The position numbers and the translations under genes were made by a program. Of a DNA stretch of 64,000 nucleotides, positions 54,664 to 63,815 are shown piece after piece. Origin of the DNA: Alkalicoccobacillus porphyridii. Its GTDB lineage: Bacteria > Bacillota > Bacilli > Bacillales > Bacillaceae_D. Numbering within the stretch: the first letter of the stretch is position 1; the number at the start of each line of letters is the position of its first letter. The notes under the pieces are model-generated. The model was not told the origin of the DNA, ran no database searches, and saw nothing but the letters and a program-made list of their open reading frames with translations. Location of the stretch: contig NZ_VLXZ01000014.1 in assembly GCF_007293315.1 (NCBI RefSeq), positions 1 to 64,000 of the forward strand, written 5' to 3'.

Positions 54664-55422
54664 TTAAACAAAAATCTCAACTTCGCCCTCTTCTCTTAAC
54701 TCTTCAATGATTTCCGGGGCAGCATTGTTTGCCTGCTCATTTCTTAACTGTTCAGCTATTTCGTCACGCGTATCTTCTAAAGAAGGTGTATCCTCTTCAT
54801 CTTCAACAGCGGCTGTCATCTCTTCATATCTTGCTTCAATTTCTTCATCAGTAGGCTCTTCTACCTGTGCTCGTTGTTCAATATATTTCTGTGGCTTCAT
54901 GCTTTCTCTTAACTCATCTCTAAATTCGTCTACTGTTACGCCTTGCTGTGAAAGGATTTCTTCTAAGTCTTCCTCAGAACCAATTTGGTACATAGCCATT
55001 AATTGCTCAAGCTGTGCATCTGCTTCTTCATCCGTTACTTCAATTCCTTCTTCATTGGAGGCTTGAATAAGCAGCTCTGTACTCACAAGCATATCAATAG
55101 AATCTTCTTTTATCATTTCGTCCACTTCAGTTGATTCAGGGTTAGCTTCTCCACCCATCATCATCTGGTTTTGCATAGATTGTTCATATTGAGCAATAAA
55201 TTCATCCTTTGTAACATCAACGCCGTTAACGGTTGCAACGACATCCGGAATTTCATCATAGTTTGTTTCCGCAGCCATATCCCCTGCAGGATCTTGTTCT
55301 GCTCCCTCTTGTTCTTGAGGCTGCTCATTTGTATCTGCTTGCTCCTCAGAATCTCCAGCGCATGCTGTTAATCCAACGGCCAGCGCAAAAGCCGATATAC
55401 CAATTGTTAATTTATTGTGCAT
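54664..55422 (-). CDS. SurA N-terminal domain lipoprotein
   Basis: A 252-residue lipoprotein. The signal ends in LTAC (Cys21), followed by an acidic Gln/Glu linker of about 40 residues. DVVATVNGVDVTKDEFIAQYEQSM (about 60-83) and LVSTELLIQASNEEGIEVTDEEADAQLEQL (about 111-140) are the SurA/PrsA chaperone pattern. No parvulin isomerase domain follows, so it is a chaperone-like module only. It is extremely acidic. Role in folding of exported proteins is inferred. Confidence 0.87.
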   Translation of the reverse strand: MHNKLTIGISAFALAVGLTACAGDSEEQADTNEQPQEQEGAEQDPAGDMAAETNYDEIPDVVATVNGVDVTKDEFIAQYEQSMQNQMMMGGEANPESTEVDEMIKEDSIDMLVSTELLIQASNEEGIEVTDEEADAQLEQLMAMYQIGSEEDLEEILSQQGVTVDEFRDELRESMKPQKYIEQRAQVEEPTDEEIEARYEEMTAAVEDEEDTPSLEDTRDEIAEQLRNEQANNAAPEIIEELREEGEVEIFV

Positions 55423-55642
55423 GTAGTGTTGCCCCTTTCTATCTTTCTAATCTTGAACTGTAAGGGCAGTGTAACATATGAGAGAACAACGATGAAATAA
55501 ATACACCTGTTTGCTCTTAGATCAATAAGGAAATATGTAACGATTACAAATAGTTGATAGCTCTAATCCGCCTTATATGCCCGTGCTAAAAGTCTTATCC
55601 CAAAAATAACAAAAATCTTGAGAAAGCTTGGCATAGCTCCTA

Positions 55643-56581
55643 TTAAGGTATCGAGCGGAGAAAATTCCTTGAACAGAAATCATTTATCTGATCATCTGAA
55701 TAGTATTTTGATAATTCATCCAACAACCTAGGATAGTCTCCTGCATGGGATAACTGTGTTACATGCTTTGAAATTCCATCAAAATCAGAACCAAAACCAA
55801 TTGACTTCTCCCCACCAATTGAACATAAATAATCGATATGACGAATGATATTAGAGAGCTCTGCATCATCACGTCCTGTCAAAAACTCCGGGAAAAAAAC
55901 AATGCCCATGTATCGTTTTTGTTTAAAAAGAGCTTTCGCTTGATCATCATTTAAATTACGTGGGTGAGGACATATGGAAGCTGCATTTGAATGACTAGCT
56001 ATTACATACTCACTTTCATCCATTACGTCCCAAAACCCTCGCTCACTTAAATGGGAAACATCCGTTAATATCTTATGATCATTATGTCGTTTGACTACGC
56101 TGCGTCCAAAATCCGTTAAACCGGCACCTCTAGATTCCTTTGCCCCATCAGCGCACAGATTTGCATGATTCCATGTTAATCCAACAGATAACACACCCTG
56201 CTCGATAAGAATTTGATGCTTTTCCTCATCTGTACCCACAGCATCCATTCCTTCTAAAGTAAGAATAGCACCAATCTCATTGGCTTTTAACTCAGAAAGC
56301 TCCTCCCACGATTTCACGTGTTTTATTTCAGGATAAGGACGTACTACCTTTTGATGAAACAAACGAATTTGTTCCAGAACAGTTTGAAACGTAAGCTCTT
56401 GTTTTACAAACGGTTCAACGAACAAGGCAAAGCATTGTACTTTAATTCCGGCATGATGGAGTCGTTGTAGATTTACATCAAGCTCATCACTGTCATAGAA
56501 GGAAAGCTGAGGATTCATCCACAGCTTTAATAAGACATCACAATGAGTGTCTATCAATGGAAATTGCATATTTTTCTTCAC
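55643..56581 (-). CDS. Membrane dipeptidase (peptidase M19)
   Basis: A renal-dipeptidase-type zinc enzyme of about 312 residues. DTHCDVLLKLW (about 10-20) gives the first metal ligands, LTLEGMDAVG the bridging Glu, LTDVSHLSERGFWDVM (about 196) and VIASHSNA the His ligands, and IGFGSDFDGI the Asp. It cleaves dipeptides. The open frame extends to 56695 but overlaps the hsp20 start region; I chose GTG at 56581 (AAAGGTG upstream), with ATG at 56569 as alternative. Confidence 0.9.
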   Translation of the reverse strand: MKKNMQFPLIDTHCDVLLKLWMNPQLSFYDSDELDVNLQRLHHAGIKVQCFALFVEPFVKQELTFQTVLEQIRLFHQKVVRPYPEIKHVKSWEELSELKANEIGAILTLEGMDAVGTDEEKHQILIEQGVLSVGLTWNHANLCADGAKESRGAGLTDFGRSVVKRHNDHKILTDVSHLSERGFWDVMDESEYVIASHSNAASICPHPRNLNDDQAKALFKQKRYMGIVFFPEFLTGRDDAELSNIIRHIDYLCSIGGEKSIGFGSDFDGISKHVTQLSHAGDYPRLLDELSKYYSDDQINDFCSRNFLRSIP

Positions 56582-56658
56582 GATTTCGCCAGCACCTTTC
56601 TTGTGGAATGTACATAAGTATAGTAATGAAAAGTGAAAGTGATTGGGGGGATAAAATA

Positions 56659-57057
56659 GTGAGCGATCACAAATCTGATGAGGGAAAAAGTTCATTAGGC
56701 TATCATGATGTTATGCGCTCCATCGATGATTTCTTTCACCAAACCTATCGACGATTCCAGCCCCCTCCGTTGTTCTCGCAAAGTAGCATACCCGTTCGAA
56801 CAACAGATGAGGGAGACGCTTTTATTATCCAAGCGGAATTACCCGGCATAGATAAACAGCTCATTCGTCTTGAGTCGTTACCACATGCATTAGTCATACG
56901 TGTTCTAACAGAGGTGTCTTCTGAGAATCGTATTGAAAAAGAGCGCTATATATCAGTGCCTTTTGTTTATAATGAGAGCGACATTAAGGCTTCTTATCAA
57001 AACGGTTTATTACACATTACCATCCAACGCAAACGGCAACAAATTTCAATTGAATAA
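56659..57057 (+). CDS. Small heat-shock protein, Hsp20 family
   Basis: A 132-residue protein with an alpha-crystallin domain. IPVRTTDEGDAFIIQAELPGID (about 40-61) and ASYQNGLLHITIQRK (about 114-128, the conserved NGxLxIxxxK pattern) are visible. The start is GTG at 56659, eight bases after GGGGGG; upstream in-frame codons have no ribosome site. It binds unfolded proteins without ATP. It is divergent from the dipeptidase and followed 15 bp later by a YppG-like gene. Confidence 0.87.
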   Translation: MSDHKSDEGKSSLGYHDVMRSIDDFFHQTYRRFQPPPLFSQSSIPVRTTDEGDAFIIQAELPGIDKQLIRLESLPHALVIRVLTEVSSENRIEKERYISVPFVYNESDIKASYQNGLLHITIQRKRQQISIE

Positions 57058-57072
57058 AAGGAGTGACGATTC

Positions 57073-57369
57073 TTGCAGCGGCCATATTTTGATCGTAGGC
57101 AGCCCAATTCTCCAAGAATGCACCAGCAGCACCCTTATTACCAGAGAACGGAAGGCACTAGAAGAATGCGTAGGCCTAATCCATCCATGCCACCGTATAT
57201 GCAGCAGCCACCTTCTGCTTCAAAAACCGGCTTCATCAAAAAAGCCTTTACATCAGAGGATGGCAAATTTGATGTTACTAGGACGGCCCAGACCGTAGAT
57301 CAAGTGATTAAAACTGTACAACAAGTATCACCCTATGTTCGTAAGGTAGGTTCCTTCTTTATTAAATAG
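57073..57369 (+). CDS. YppG-like protein
   Basis: A 98-residue protein. The first 50 residues are rich in Pro, Gln, Arg and Tyr (PHQQHPYYQR-like), typical of coat-associated proteins; the C-terminal GFIKKAFTSEDGKFDVTRTAQTVDQVIKTVQQVSPYVRKVGSFF matches the YppG pattern. TTG at 57073 is the start, 9 bp after AAAGGAG. Function unknown; a spore link is inferred from composition only. Same strand as hsp20, probably one operon. Confidence 0.8.
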   Translation: MQRPYFDRRQPNSPRMHQQHPYYQRTEGTRRMRRPNPSMPPYMQQPPSASKTGFIKKAFTSEDGKFDVTRTAQTVDQVIKTVQQVSPYVRKVGSFFIK

Positions 57370-57371
57370 CT

Positions 57372-57671
57372 TTATTTTAAGTTAAGTCCATATGCCAGTG
57401 TTTGATTATTATTAGTCAGCTTTAAACCCTGGGTGGATTTATAGTCTATCGTGAGTTGCGGGCCGATTTCTTCGCTCGCTTTTTTGTTATAAATAAAGCT
57501 TAGGTTACCGATCACTACCTCTTCGTCCTGTTCAGGATCAAGGGTATCCTCCTGTAAAAAAAACTCAATCATGGTACTGCACTCATAGGTGTCGCGAGCA
57601 ACCACTCGAATCGATTCTATATTCTTGTTTTCTAAATAGTGTTTTGCTTCCTCTGTTACCGTAATATTCAC
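57372..57671 (-). CDS. HesB-like (iron-sulfur biosynthesis-related) domain protein
   Basis: A 99-residue protein that begins MNITVTEEAKHYLENK and ends YKSTQGLKLTNNNQTLAYGLNL, a HesB/YqkB-like pattern. It has a single Cys (DTYECSTMIEFF) and no CxC, so cluster binding is doubtful. The start is GTG after AAAAGGGGTG. It lies 20 bp after ykuI on the same strand. Confidence 0.7.
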   Translation of the reverse strand: MNITVTEEAKHYLENKNIESIRVVARDTYECSTMIEFFLQEDTLDPEQDEEVVIGNLSFIYNKKASEEIGPQLTIDYKSTQGLKLTNNNQTLAYGLNLK

Positions 57672-57691
57672 GATATCACACCCCTTTTTCC

Positions 57692-58912
57692 TTACATTAG
57701 ATCATTTTGTTCAAATAAGTATTCATACGGAATATCCATAAACATATATAATGTATCTGATATTGGATAAGCAAATGTTCGAATTTGCTCATCTCTTTCA
57801 ATGTCTGTATATAAATCTGAGAGGATCCCTTTTTTCTCCACATTCATCCGAACGATATTTTCTAGAAAGTAAGGTCTCCAGCTCCAGTTTTTGTTTAAGC
57901 CTTCTGCATTTTGCTGCCAGAAGCCTTCTTCATCCTTTTCCACATTTGAGGTTTGCTGAAACCCTTCTTCATTACATACATAGATTCGGAATACGTATTG
58001 GCTCAGTTTTTTGGCGATGGATAAAATCATTTCATCCAAGCTGAGCTCTGGTTTCACTTGTTTCATCGTGGAACGCAAGGCATTGCTTAATTCATTTGAG
58101 AGTTCTAGTTGTGCTTGAACCTTTTTTCGTTCGTATGTGATAAAGTGTTGAAAGTCCTTTTGCATTCGCTCTCTGCATACATCCTCAGGTACAAAATCCT
58201 TTGCTGAAGGCAGGAGATACGACCCTTGATAATAACGAGCTCCATTACGCCAAGCATAATTAAGTTGATTAAACGTTGTGATGCCATCAAATAATAGCGT
58301 TGCTCCAATTTTTCTTGATAGCATTGCAAGCGACTGATGGACATCTCCGTATAATTGAGGCAAGGAATCTTGATTTAAAAATGATACATTTACTCGAATT
58401 ACATTGGGATGGAGCTTGGCGATTTGATCAAGCTGCGTACTACTTTGACCAAAATTATCAATACCGATTCGAATGCCCAAGCTCTGCAGATAGGTTAACA
58501 CATGCTTTATCTCATGATAATACGTATGCACATCTTTTTCATTTAATCCAAGAATGAACTGTTTATAAGATAGAAGACCTTCTTCAATGTAGGGTTCGAT
58601 TCTTTTAAGAAAACTCTCACCCGCATCCTTCTCTAATTGCCTTGTGTCATAGTTAAAATAGATAGCCCCTTTAAATTGAGAAGCCGTGAAATAATCAAGG
58701 GCAAGCATTTGCAAATGATCATCCAACTCATGTCGATATTCAGAAGGGATGCTCTTATCTGAAAAGAACCAACCAAGACGTATCACCTCATCAGGTGTAA
58801 TGAGTCTTGCCACCACCTCATAGCCAACAACGATCTGTTTTTCCGCACTAAAAATAGGTAAATAATATGGTTTAACCTGCTCTTTCGCCATCATGATATC
58901 TAACGGATCCAT
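57692..58912 (-). CDS. ykuI: EAL-domain cyclic-di-GMP binding protein YkuI
   Basis: A 406-residue protein: EAL domain (about 1-250) and a PAS-like C-terminal domain (about 260-400) ending NWSWRPYFLENIVRM and YPISDTLYMFMDIPY, as in YkuI. The EAL signature reads EVVARL; FNYD keeps the Asn and LGLNEKD the second Glu, but the KxD segment reads VIRVNVS, so the usual Lys and Asp are changed. B. subtilis YkuI binds cyclic di-GMP without clear hydrolysis, and this copy looks even less catalytic. ATG at 58912 follows AAGGAGG. Confidence 0.92.
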   Translation of the reverse strand: MDPLDIMMAKEQVKPYYLPIFSAEKQIVVGYEVVARLITPDEVIRLGWFFSDKSIPSEYRHELDDHLQMLALDYFTASQFKGAIYFNYDTRQLEKDAGESFLKRIEPYIEEGLLSYKQFILGLNEKDVHTYYHEIKHVLTYLQSLGIRIGIDNFGQSSTQLDQIAKLHPNVIRVNVSFLNQDSLPQLYGDVHQSLAMLSRKIGATLLFDGITTFNQLNYAWRNGARYYQGSYLLPSAKDFVPEDVCRERMQKDFQHFITYERKKVQAQLELSNELSNALRSTMKQVKPELSLDEMILSIAKKLSQYVFRIYVCNEEGFQQTSNVEKDEEGFWQQNAEGLNKNWSWRPYFLENIVRMNVEKKGILSDLYTDIERDEQIRTFAYPISDTLYMFMDIPYEYLFEQNDLM

Positions 58913-58969
58913 GTCTTGGACACCTCCTTGCAAACATCCATATTCAGTATAGCATATGAGTGGCTTATC

Positions 58970-59803
58970 TCAGGAGAGGAAACGCTTAGCATACTTTGCC
59001 GTGAGAGTAGGCTGTTCTTCGGGTATAAGATGTCCTGTGTGACTTAAAACAGCTAACGTAGAATGCGCCAGATCGCGCTTAAGCTTGTACGCAGTGGAGA
59101 CGGGAATAAGTGGATCCTCGTTCCCCCACATTATGAGCGTCTTTTGTTGAACGTTCTTAAGATCTTGTTCTTCCATATCACCTTCTCTTTGACGTATTAA
59201 ACAAATAAGCGCTTCGTAAAATGACAATTCTTTAAATGGCCGACCATAGCTTTCCACCATAGATTGAGATATAGATCGTTTAGAATACATCAGTTGCTCA
59301 ATAAAAGAACGACAGTCTTGCTTTCTGCCCCATTTGTGAAATATCCCTGCTAAAAAAGGGAGAAATGATGCATAGTACACTTCTTTTCTTACTCGGTGAA
59401 AATAAACAGATGGTGCTAGGAGAATCAGTGACTCAACAAGCTCGGGGTAATCATGTGCCGTGCGTAACGCTATTTGTCCTCCCATTGAATGTCCAATCAA
59501 TGTTACACCTTTCAGGTTATATATCTTAATTAATTCAGCTACTAATGCTGCATAATTTTTTAATTCATAGCGAAATGTTTTAGGTTTACTACTAAGACCA
59601 AATCCAGGTAAATCTAAACAAATGATATCCAGTGATGGTGAAAAATGAGGAATGAGCTTATGGAAGCTATAACTTGATGAAAGAAATCCATGAATACATA
59701 CTAAAGTAGGTTGGTTCAAGACTTGTCTCTTACTTTCCCAGCGCTCTACATATACATGTGTGCCCTGTAAGTATAAGGTCGTTTTTCTGCAGATTCGTTT
59801 CAC
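58970..59803 (-). CDS. Alpha/beta hydrolase
   Basis: A 277-residue cytoplasmic hydrolase. VCIHGFLSSS (about 36-45) provides the oxyanion region, LIGHSMGGQIA (about 107) the nucleophile Ser, GNEDPLIPV the Asp and SHTGHLIPEEQP the His. The start is GTG at 59803, 8 bp after AAAGGAG; an earlier in-frame TTG precedes the ribosome site. Substrate unknown. It lies downstream of metA but is separated by a terminator. Confidence 0.88.
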   Translation of the reverse strand: MKRICRKTTLYLQGTHVYVERWESKRQVLNQPTLVCIHGFLSSSYSFHKLIPHFSPSLDIICLDLPGFGLSSKPKTFRYELKNYAALVAELIKIYNLKGVTLIGHSMGGQIALRTAHDYPELVESLILLAPSVYFHRVRKEVYYASFLPFLAGIFHKWGRKQDCRSFIEQLMYSKRSISQSMVESYGRPFKELSFYEALICLIRQREGDMEEQDLKNVQQKTLIMWGNEDPLIPVSTAYKLKRDLAHSTLAVLSHTGHLIPEEQPTLTAKYAKRFLS

Positions 59804-59875
59804 ATGCGTTTCTCCTTTCAACCTTTTTGTTAGGGTTTCCGGATACGCATGTGCCTACTCGCTTATATATATGAA

Positions 59876-59908
59876 AAAGACATACCAGCTCTGCGCCCGT
59901 ATGTCTTT
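59876..59908 (-). terminator. Terminator after metA
   Basis: AAAGACATAC (59876-59885) pairs with GTATGTCTTT (59899-59908); on the minus strand the run TCTTTTTCAT follows. Confidence 0.78.
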
Positions 59909-59915
59909 ACAGCAA

Positions 59916-60824
59916 CTATGATAAATCATAAGGTGTTTCTTGATATACATAATAATTCAACCAATTTGTAAATAATAAATTGGAATGAGCACGCCACCGT
60001 AGGGCTGGTGGTACACTCTGATCATTATTTGGAAAGTAATTAATCGGAGGATCAATTCGTTCACCCCGGCTGATATCACGCTTATATTCTTCATCGAGGG
60101 TTGTCACATCATATTCAGAATGACCCGTCACAAATATATGCTTTCCATCCTTAGAAGCAACCAAATAAAGACCGGCATCATTAGAAGTGCTTAGAATATC
60201 GAGTTCTTCTACTTTTTGAACATCCTCCGTACGCGTTTCCGTATGTCTTGAGTGAGGAGCAAAAAAGATATCATCAAAACCGCGTAAGAGCTTAATTGGT
60301 TTTGGATTAACACCATGCTCAAATACACCAAATAATTTATGATCTAGAGGGTATTTAGGTATTCCATAATGGTGATAGAGTCCTGCTTGTGCCCCCCAAC
60401 AAATATGTAAGGTAGAAGTTACATTATCCTTACTCCAGTCCATAATCCACTGCAGCTCTTCCCAATAATCAACTTCTTCAAAGTGTAATTGTTCAACAGG
60501 CGCTCCAGTAATAATCATTCCGTCAAATTTACGTTTTTTGATTTCATCAATTGTTTTATAGAAAGACCGTAAATGCTCATGGGGTGTGTTTTTTGAAACA
60601 TGAGTAGACGGGTACAAAAAAGAAACCTCTAATTGCAAAGGTGAATTACTTAAAAGTCTAAGAATCTGAGTCTCGGTCGTTTCTTTAATTGGCATTAAGT
60701 TTAAAATAACGATGGATAAGGGTCGAATATCCTGACTATAGGCTCTGCTTTCATCCATAATAAAGATATTCTCTGCGTTTAAGGTCTCTCTAGCTGGCAG
60801 ATTATCCGGTATTTTTATTGGCAT
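59916..60824 (-). CDS. metA: Homoserine O-acetyltransferase MetA (MetAA)
   Basis: A 302-residue enzyme. The catalytic Cys is in [10 protein letters not shown] (about residue 142), the His in VTGHSEYD and Glu in [15 protein letters not shown]. Counting from the ATG at 60824, residue 111 is Glu (TGAPVEQ). In this family Glu111 selects acetyl-CoA and Gly111 succinyl-CoA, so the product should be O-acetylhomoserine. It opens methionine synthesis. The ATG follows GGGAGGG. The 123-bp gap upstream shows no S-box riboswitch. Confidence 0.92.
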   Translation of the reverse strand: MPIKIPDNLPARETLNAENIFIMDESRAYSQDIRPLSIVILNLMPIKETTETQILRLLSNSPLQLEVSFLYPSTHVSKNTPHEHLRSFYKTIDEIKKRKFDGMIITGAPVEQLHFEEVDYWEELQWIMDWSKDNVTSTLHICWGAQAGLYHHYGIPKYPLDHKLFGVFEHGVNPKPIKLLRGFDDIFFAPHSRHTETRTEDVQKVEELDILSTSNDAGLYLVASKDGKHIFVTGHSEYDVTTLDEEYKRDISRGERIDPPINYFPNNDQSVPPALRWRAHSNLLFTNWLNYYVYQETPYDLS

Positions 60825-60947
60825 GTCTCTATCCCTCCCAAACAACTAAAAACACGATTCTATTTGCATATTCTTGGATCAATTTAGTAAATAACGTATC
60901 ATGAATACCATAGATCTGCAATGAAAGCTAGAAAGGAGTTTAAGTCC

Positions 60948-61619
60948 ATGGATAAACTACGTATAGAATGGTATTACAAACTACCTAAAAGAAGCCATAC
61001 CTATTGGATGAAAACAGAATTACTATCTGTCCATGAAGCTTTGCTTCTTGAAGAGGATCTGATACGCACCGGAAGAGCAAGCTCGATCGAGTTCTATGAT
61101 GAACAAGATAAAGAATGGACAAAAAAAGAAATACACTCTTATCTAAAAGCAATGGAAACAGAGCCTCACGAAATCGAGGCTTATATTGACGGTGGTTATG
61201 AGATTGCATCAAGACGCGCGGGGTTAGGCATTGTTGTTTACTACAAACAAAGTGGGCAAAGCTTTCGTTACCGGGTGAACGAGCAATTTGATTTTATTTC
61301 TAATAACAATGAAGCTGAATTTGCTGCATTGGGGTTCCTGTTAAAGGTATGTGAGGAGATTGGCATTCATCATCAGCGTATGATAATTAAAACAGACTCA
61401 AAGAACTTATACCATCAGGCCTCAGGCGAATGGCCATGCTATGAAAAAGAACTTAGCGATTGGCTTGACCGCGTAGATGCTTCTGTTCAAAAGCTAGGTC
61501 TCACTCCACAGTATGAGCTTATTAGTAGAGAGCAAAATAAAGAGGCTGATCGATTAGCCACACAAGCTCTAGAGTCCATAGACATACAGGGGATAAAAGA
61601 GAGCACAAACAGATCGTGA
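60948..61619 (+). CDS. RNase H-like domain protein (YpeP-like)
   Basis: A 223-residue protein. Residues about 1-75 form an N-terminal region (LRIEWYYKLPKRSHTYWMKTE...), followed by a type I RNase H fold. All four acidic residues are visible: Asp in AYIDGGYE, Glu in NNNEAEFAAL, Asp in IKTDSKNL and Asp in NKEADRLATQAL. It may cut RNA in RNA-DNA hybrids. ATG at 60948 follows AAAGGAG. Single gene, ended by a strong terminator. Confidence 0.87.
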   Translation: MDKLRIEWYYKLPKRSHTYWMKTELLSVHEALLLEEDLIRTGRASSIEFYDEQDKEWTKKEIHSYLKAMETEPHEIEAYIDGGYEIASRRAGLGIVVYYKQSGQSFRYRVNEQFDFISNNNEAEFAALGFLLKVCEEIGIHHQRMIIKTDSKNLYHQASGEWPCYEKELSDWLDRVDASVQKLGLTPQYELISREQNKEADRLATQALESIDIQGIKESTNRS

Positions 61620-61625
61620 GGATAT

Positions 61626-61668
61626 AAAAGAGCCAACATATTGTGCACACAATCTGTTGGCTCTTCTT
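61626..61668. terminator. Terminator after the RNase H-like gene
   Basis: AAAAGAGCCAACA pairs with TGTTGGCTCTTCTT; an inner ATTGTG/CACAAT stem extends it. Confidence 0.88.
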
Positions 61669-61708
61669 GTCATTAAAACACTAATAAAAACATATGAGAT
61701 AGATTTCA

Positions 61709-62587
61709 TCAAGCCTGTTGATTACGATGGCTTAACTCAGTCATGATTTGATTGGCGTAATGGTTCGAAAGTCGCGTGTGACCAAGAGGCTCCTGTTTCC
61801 GACCATAGGTTTCATGGTGGAAGTCAGAGCCGCCAGAACGCATAATGACTTTTCCGGTTAGCTGCTCTGCTTCACGACAAAGGTCTTCAAAAGTGGTTTT
61901 ATCATGAGCGTCATGGTCTCGGTGGTAAACCTCTATGCCATCCATACCCCAATCTGTGATCCAATGAATGATTTCGTGATTGAGTCCATAATAACCTGGA
62001 TGAGCTACAATGGATAATCCTCCTACCTCATGTGTCCAGTCAATAGCTTCCTTTACTGTCATTTCACGTTCTTTTTCCACATAGCAAGGCTTGCCTTCTG
62101 CAAGATACGAATCAAAGGCTTCAGCAACTGTTTGCACCACGCCGTACTTTACCAAAACTTTTGCAATATGAGGTCTGCCAATACTTCCAGATCCAGCTTC
62201 TTGTAATACATCCCCAGGTTTAATATTTATACCTAGTGCAGCGAACTTTTGAGTGATCACATTCATTCGCTTCTCTCTCAATTCACGTTGGTGTCTCAAC
62301 ATCTCCTGGAAAGATGTATGGTTTACATCTACTCCCAGCCCAAGCATATGAACGCTTTTTTTATTGTAAACACAAGAAAACTCAATGCCCGGCACCACAG
62401 CTATGCCTAATTTTTCACCTTGCTGAATAGCTTCAGCTACTCCATCAACCGTATCGTGGTCCGTGAGTGCAATTTGCGTTAAACCAACATTATGGCATTT
62501 CTCAACAAGCTCAGCGGGTGAATACCCACCATCGGAAGCAGTGGAATGCATATGAAAATCACTAGTTGCTATTTCTGGTTGCATCAT
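61709..62587 (-). CDS. PHP-domain phosphoesterase (TrpH/YciV-like)
   Basis: A 292-residue metal-dependent phosphoesterase. The PHP motifs are clear: SDFHMHSTASDG (about 9-20), IALTDHDTVDG (about 38-48), PGIEFSC (about 65), SIVAHPGYYG (about 193) and SGGSDFHHE (about 252). E. coli YciV of this family trims short RNAs and releases nucleotides from 3'-phosphoadenosine 5'-phosphate; the activity here is inferred. AGGGGGAG precedes the ATG. It follows nadE by 27 bp on the same strand, probably one operon. Confidence 0.9.
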   Translation of the reverse strand: MMQPEIATSDFHMHSTASDGGYSPAELVEKCHNVGLTQIALTDHDTVDGVAEAIQQGEKLGIAVVPGIEFSCVYNKKSVHMLGLGVDVNHTSFQEMLRHQRELREKRMNVITQKFAALGINIKPGDVLQEAGSGSIGRPHIAKVLVKYGVVQTVAEAFDSYLAEGKPCYVEKEREMTVKEAIDWTHEVGGLSIVAHPGYYGLNHEIIHWITDWGMDGIEVYHRDHDAHDKTTFEDLCREAEQLTGKVIMRSGGSDFHHETYGRKQEPLGHTRLSNHYANQIMTELSHRNQQA

Positions 62588-62614
62588 CCTAACTCCCCCT
62601 TAAAGCAACTCGTC

Positions 62615-63445
62615 TTATTTCTTCCACCATGTATCATAAATTGTCGCAGGAAGCTCACGCTTATGCTCCGTTTTGTCATATCTGGCTTCCAAATTTTCTG
62701 CTACAGATGGGTCGATCTCTTTTCCTTCTAGATAGTCATCAATTTGTTCATAGGTCATGCCCAAAGCTTCTTCATCAGGTACACCTGGTTTATCTTCTTC
62801 TAAGTCAGCGGTTGGTGCTTTAGTGTACAAATGTTCAGGAGCACCTAATTCCTTTAACAATTGCTTTCCTTGGCGTTTAGTTAAACCAAATAATGGCGTT
62901 AAATCACATGCTCCATCTCCGAACTTTGTGAAGAAGCCTGTTACTGCCTCCGCTGAATGGTCGGTACCAAGTACAAGGCATCCAAAATGCGCACCTAAAT
63001 CATATTGAACCTTCATACGCTCACGTGCTTTTATATTGCCTTTAAGGAAGTCGGAAATTGGCTCGCCAATAGCTTTCTCAAAACTAGAAGCTGACGCATC
63101 CACAGCTGGTTTGATATTCACAGTATGTGTTTTGGAAGGTTCTATAAACTGAACCGCATCCCGAGCGTCCGCTTCATCCTTTTGCTCTCCATGAGGCAAA
63201 CGCACAGCATGAAAGGCATAGCCCTCCTCCGGATATTGTTCATTTAGCTCGTTAATGGCTAGCTGGGCCAATCTTCCGAGCAAGGTAGAATCTTGCCCAC
63301 CCGATATACCTAGTACAAATCCCTTTGCTTTACTTTGAACAAGATAATCTTTAATGAATTGCTTACGAATTTGTATTTCCTCTGCCACATCAATGACAGG
63401 TTTTGTCTGTAAAGCCTCAATAATTTCCTTTTGTTTACTCTTCAT
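62615..63445 (-). CDS. nadE: Ammonia-dependent NAD+ synthetase NadE
   Basis: A 276-residue enzyme with the PP-loop LGISGGQDSTLLGRLAQ (about residues 46-62), VQYDLGAHFGCLVLGTDHSAE (about 148-168) and the KFGDGACDLTPLFGLTKRQ block (about 174-192). It amidates nicotinate adenine dinucleotide. No glutaminase domain is attached, so it uses free ammonia. CAGGAGG precedes the ATG. Confidence 0.97.
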   Translation of the reverse strand: MKSKQKEIIEALQTKPVIDVAEEIQIRKQFIKDYLVQSKAKGFVLGISGGQDSTLLGRLAQLAINELNEQYPEEGYAFHAVRLPHGEQKDEADARDAVQFIEPSKTHTVNIKPAVDASASSFEKAIGEPISDFLKGNIKARERMKVQYDLGAHFGCLVLGTDHSAEAVTGFFTKFGDGACDLTPLFGLTKRQGKQLLKELGAPEHLYTKAPTADLEEDKPGVPDEEALGMTYEQIDDYLEGKEIDPSVAENLEARYDKTEHKRELPATIYDTWWKK

Positions 63446-63501
63446 CTGTGATCGCCTCCTGAAAATAGGTCTACATTTTATTCGTAATACAAATACAGAG
63501 T

Positions 63502-63813
63502 TTACTTCTTATCTCTGTTGCCCAAATTGGTTAATTGTTCGAGCTTTTGTTCACGTTTCAATATTCTTTGTTGCCATTCTCCAAAAAGGTCAAAGTGAGG
63601 AAATCGCTCGTGCTTATGAATCCATTCTTTTTTTAATCCGTATTGCTCTCCCCAGTTTGCCAATCTGTCTACATCTGTGCAGGCAACCTTAGTTACTGAC
63701 GTACAGCCAGGAAAACGCTCATCCAACCAATAATGTGTTAAAAACGCAATGTCACCATTAGCAGCAGTATTCTTCCATTCATTTAATTGTTTTCTGTTAA
63801 TGCCAAATGCCAT
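63502..63813 (-). CDS. yneQ: YneQ-like protein
   Basis: A 103-residue soluble protein. MAFGINRKQLNEWKNTAANGDIAFLTHYW and the KVACTDVDRLANWGEQYGLKKEWIH region agree with B. subtilis YneQ. Function unknown. Its start lies 2 bp after the stop of the yneP-like gene, so they are co-translated, as in the B. subtilis yneP-yneQ order; the yneR partner is instead at 52078. Confidence 0.85.
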   Translation of the reverse strand: MAFGINRKQLNEWKNTAANGDIAFLTHYWLDERFPGCTSVTKVACTDVDRLANWGEQYGLKKEWIHKHERFPHFDLFGEWQQRILKREQKLEQLTNLGNRDKK

Positions 63814-63815
63814 TT

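Noticed and set aside
55563-55634. 23-aa frame after the dipeptidase gene (MPSFLKIFVIFG...)
   Set aside because: GGAG is only 2 bp from the ATG and the frame is too short to support. The rest of the 220-bp gap shows nothing.
60825-60947. SAM (S-box) riboswitch before metA
   Set aside because: The gap is only 123 bp and shows none of the conserved S-box stems or a terminator in the right direction.
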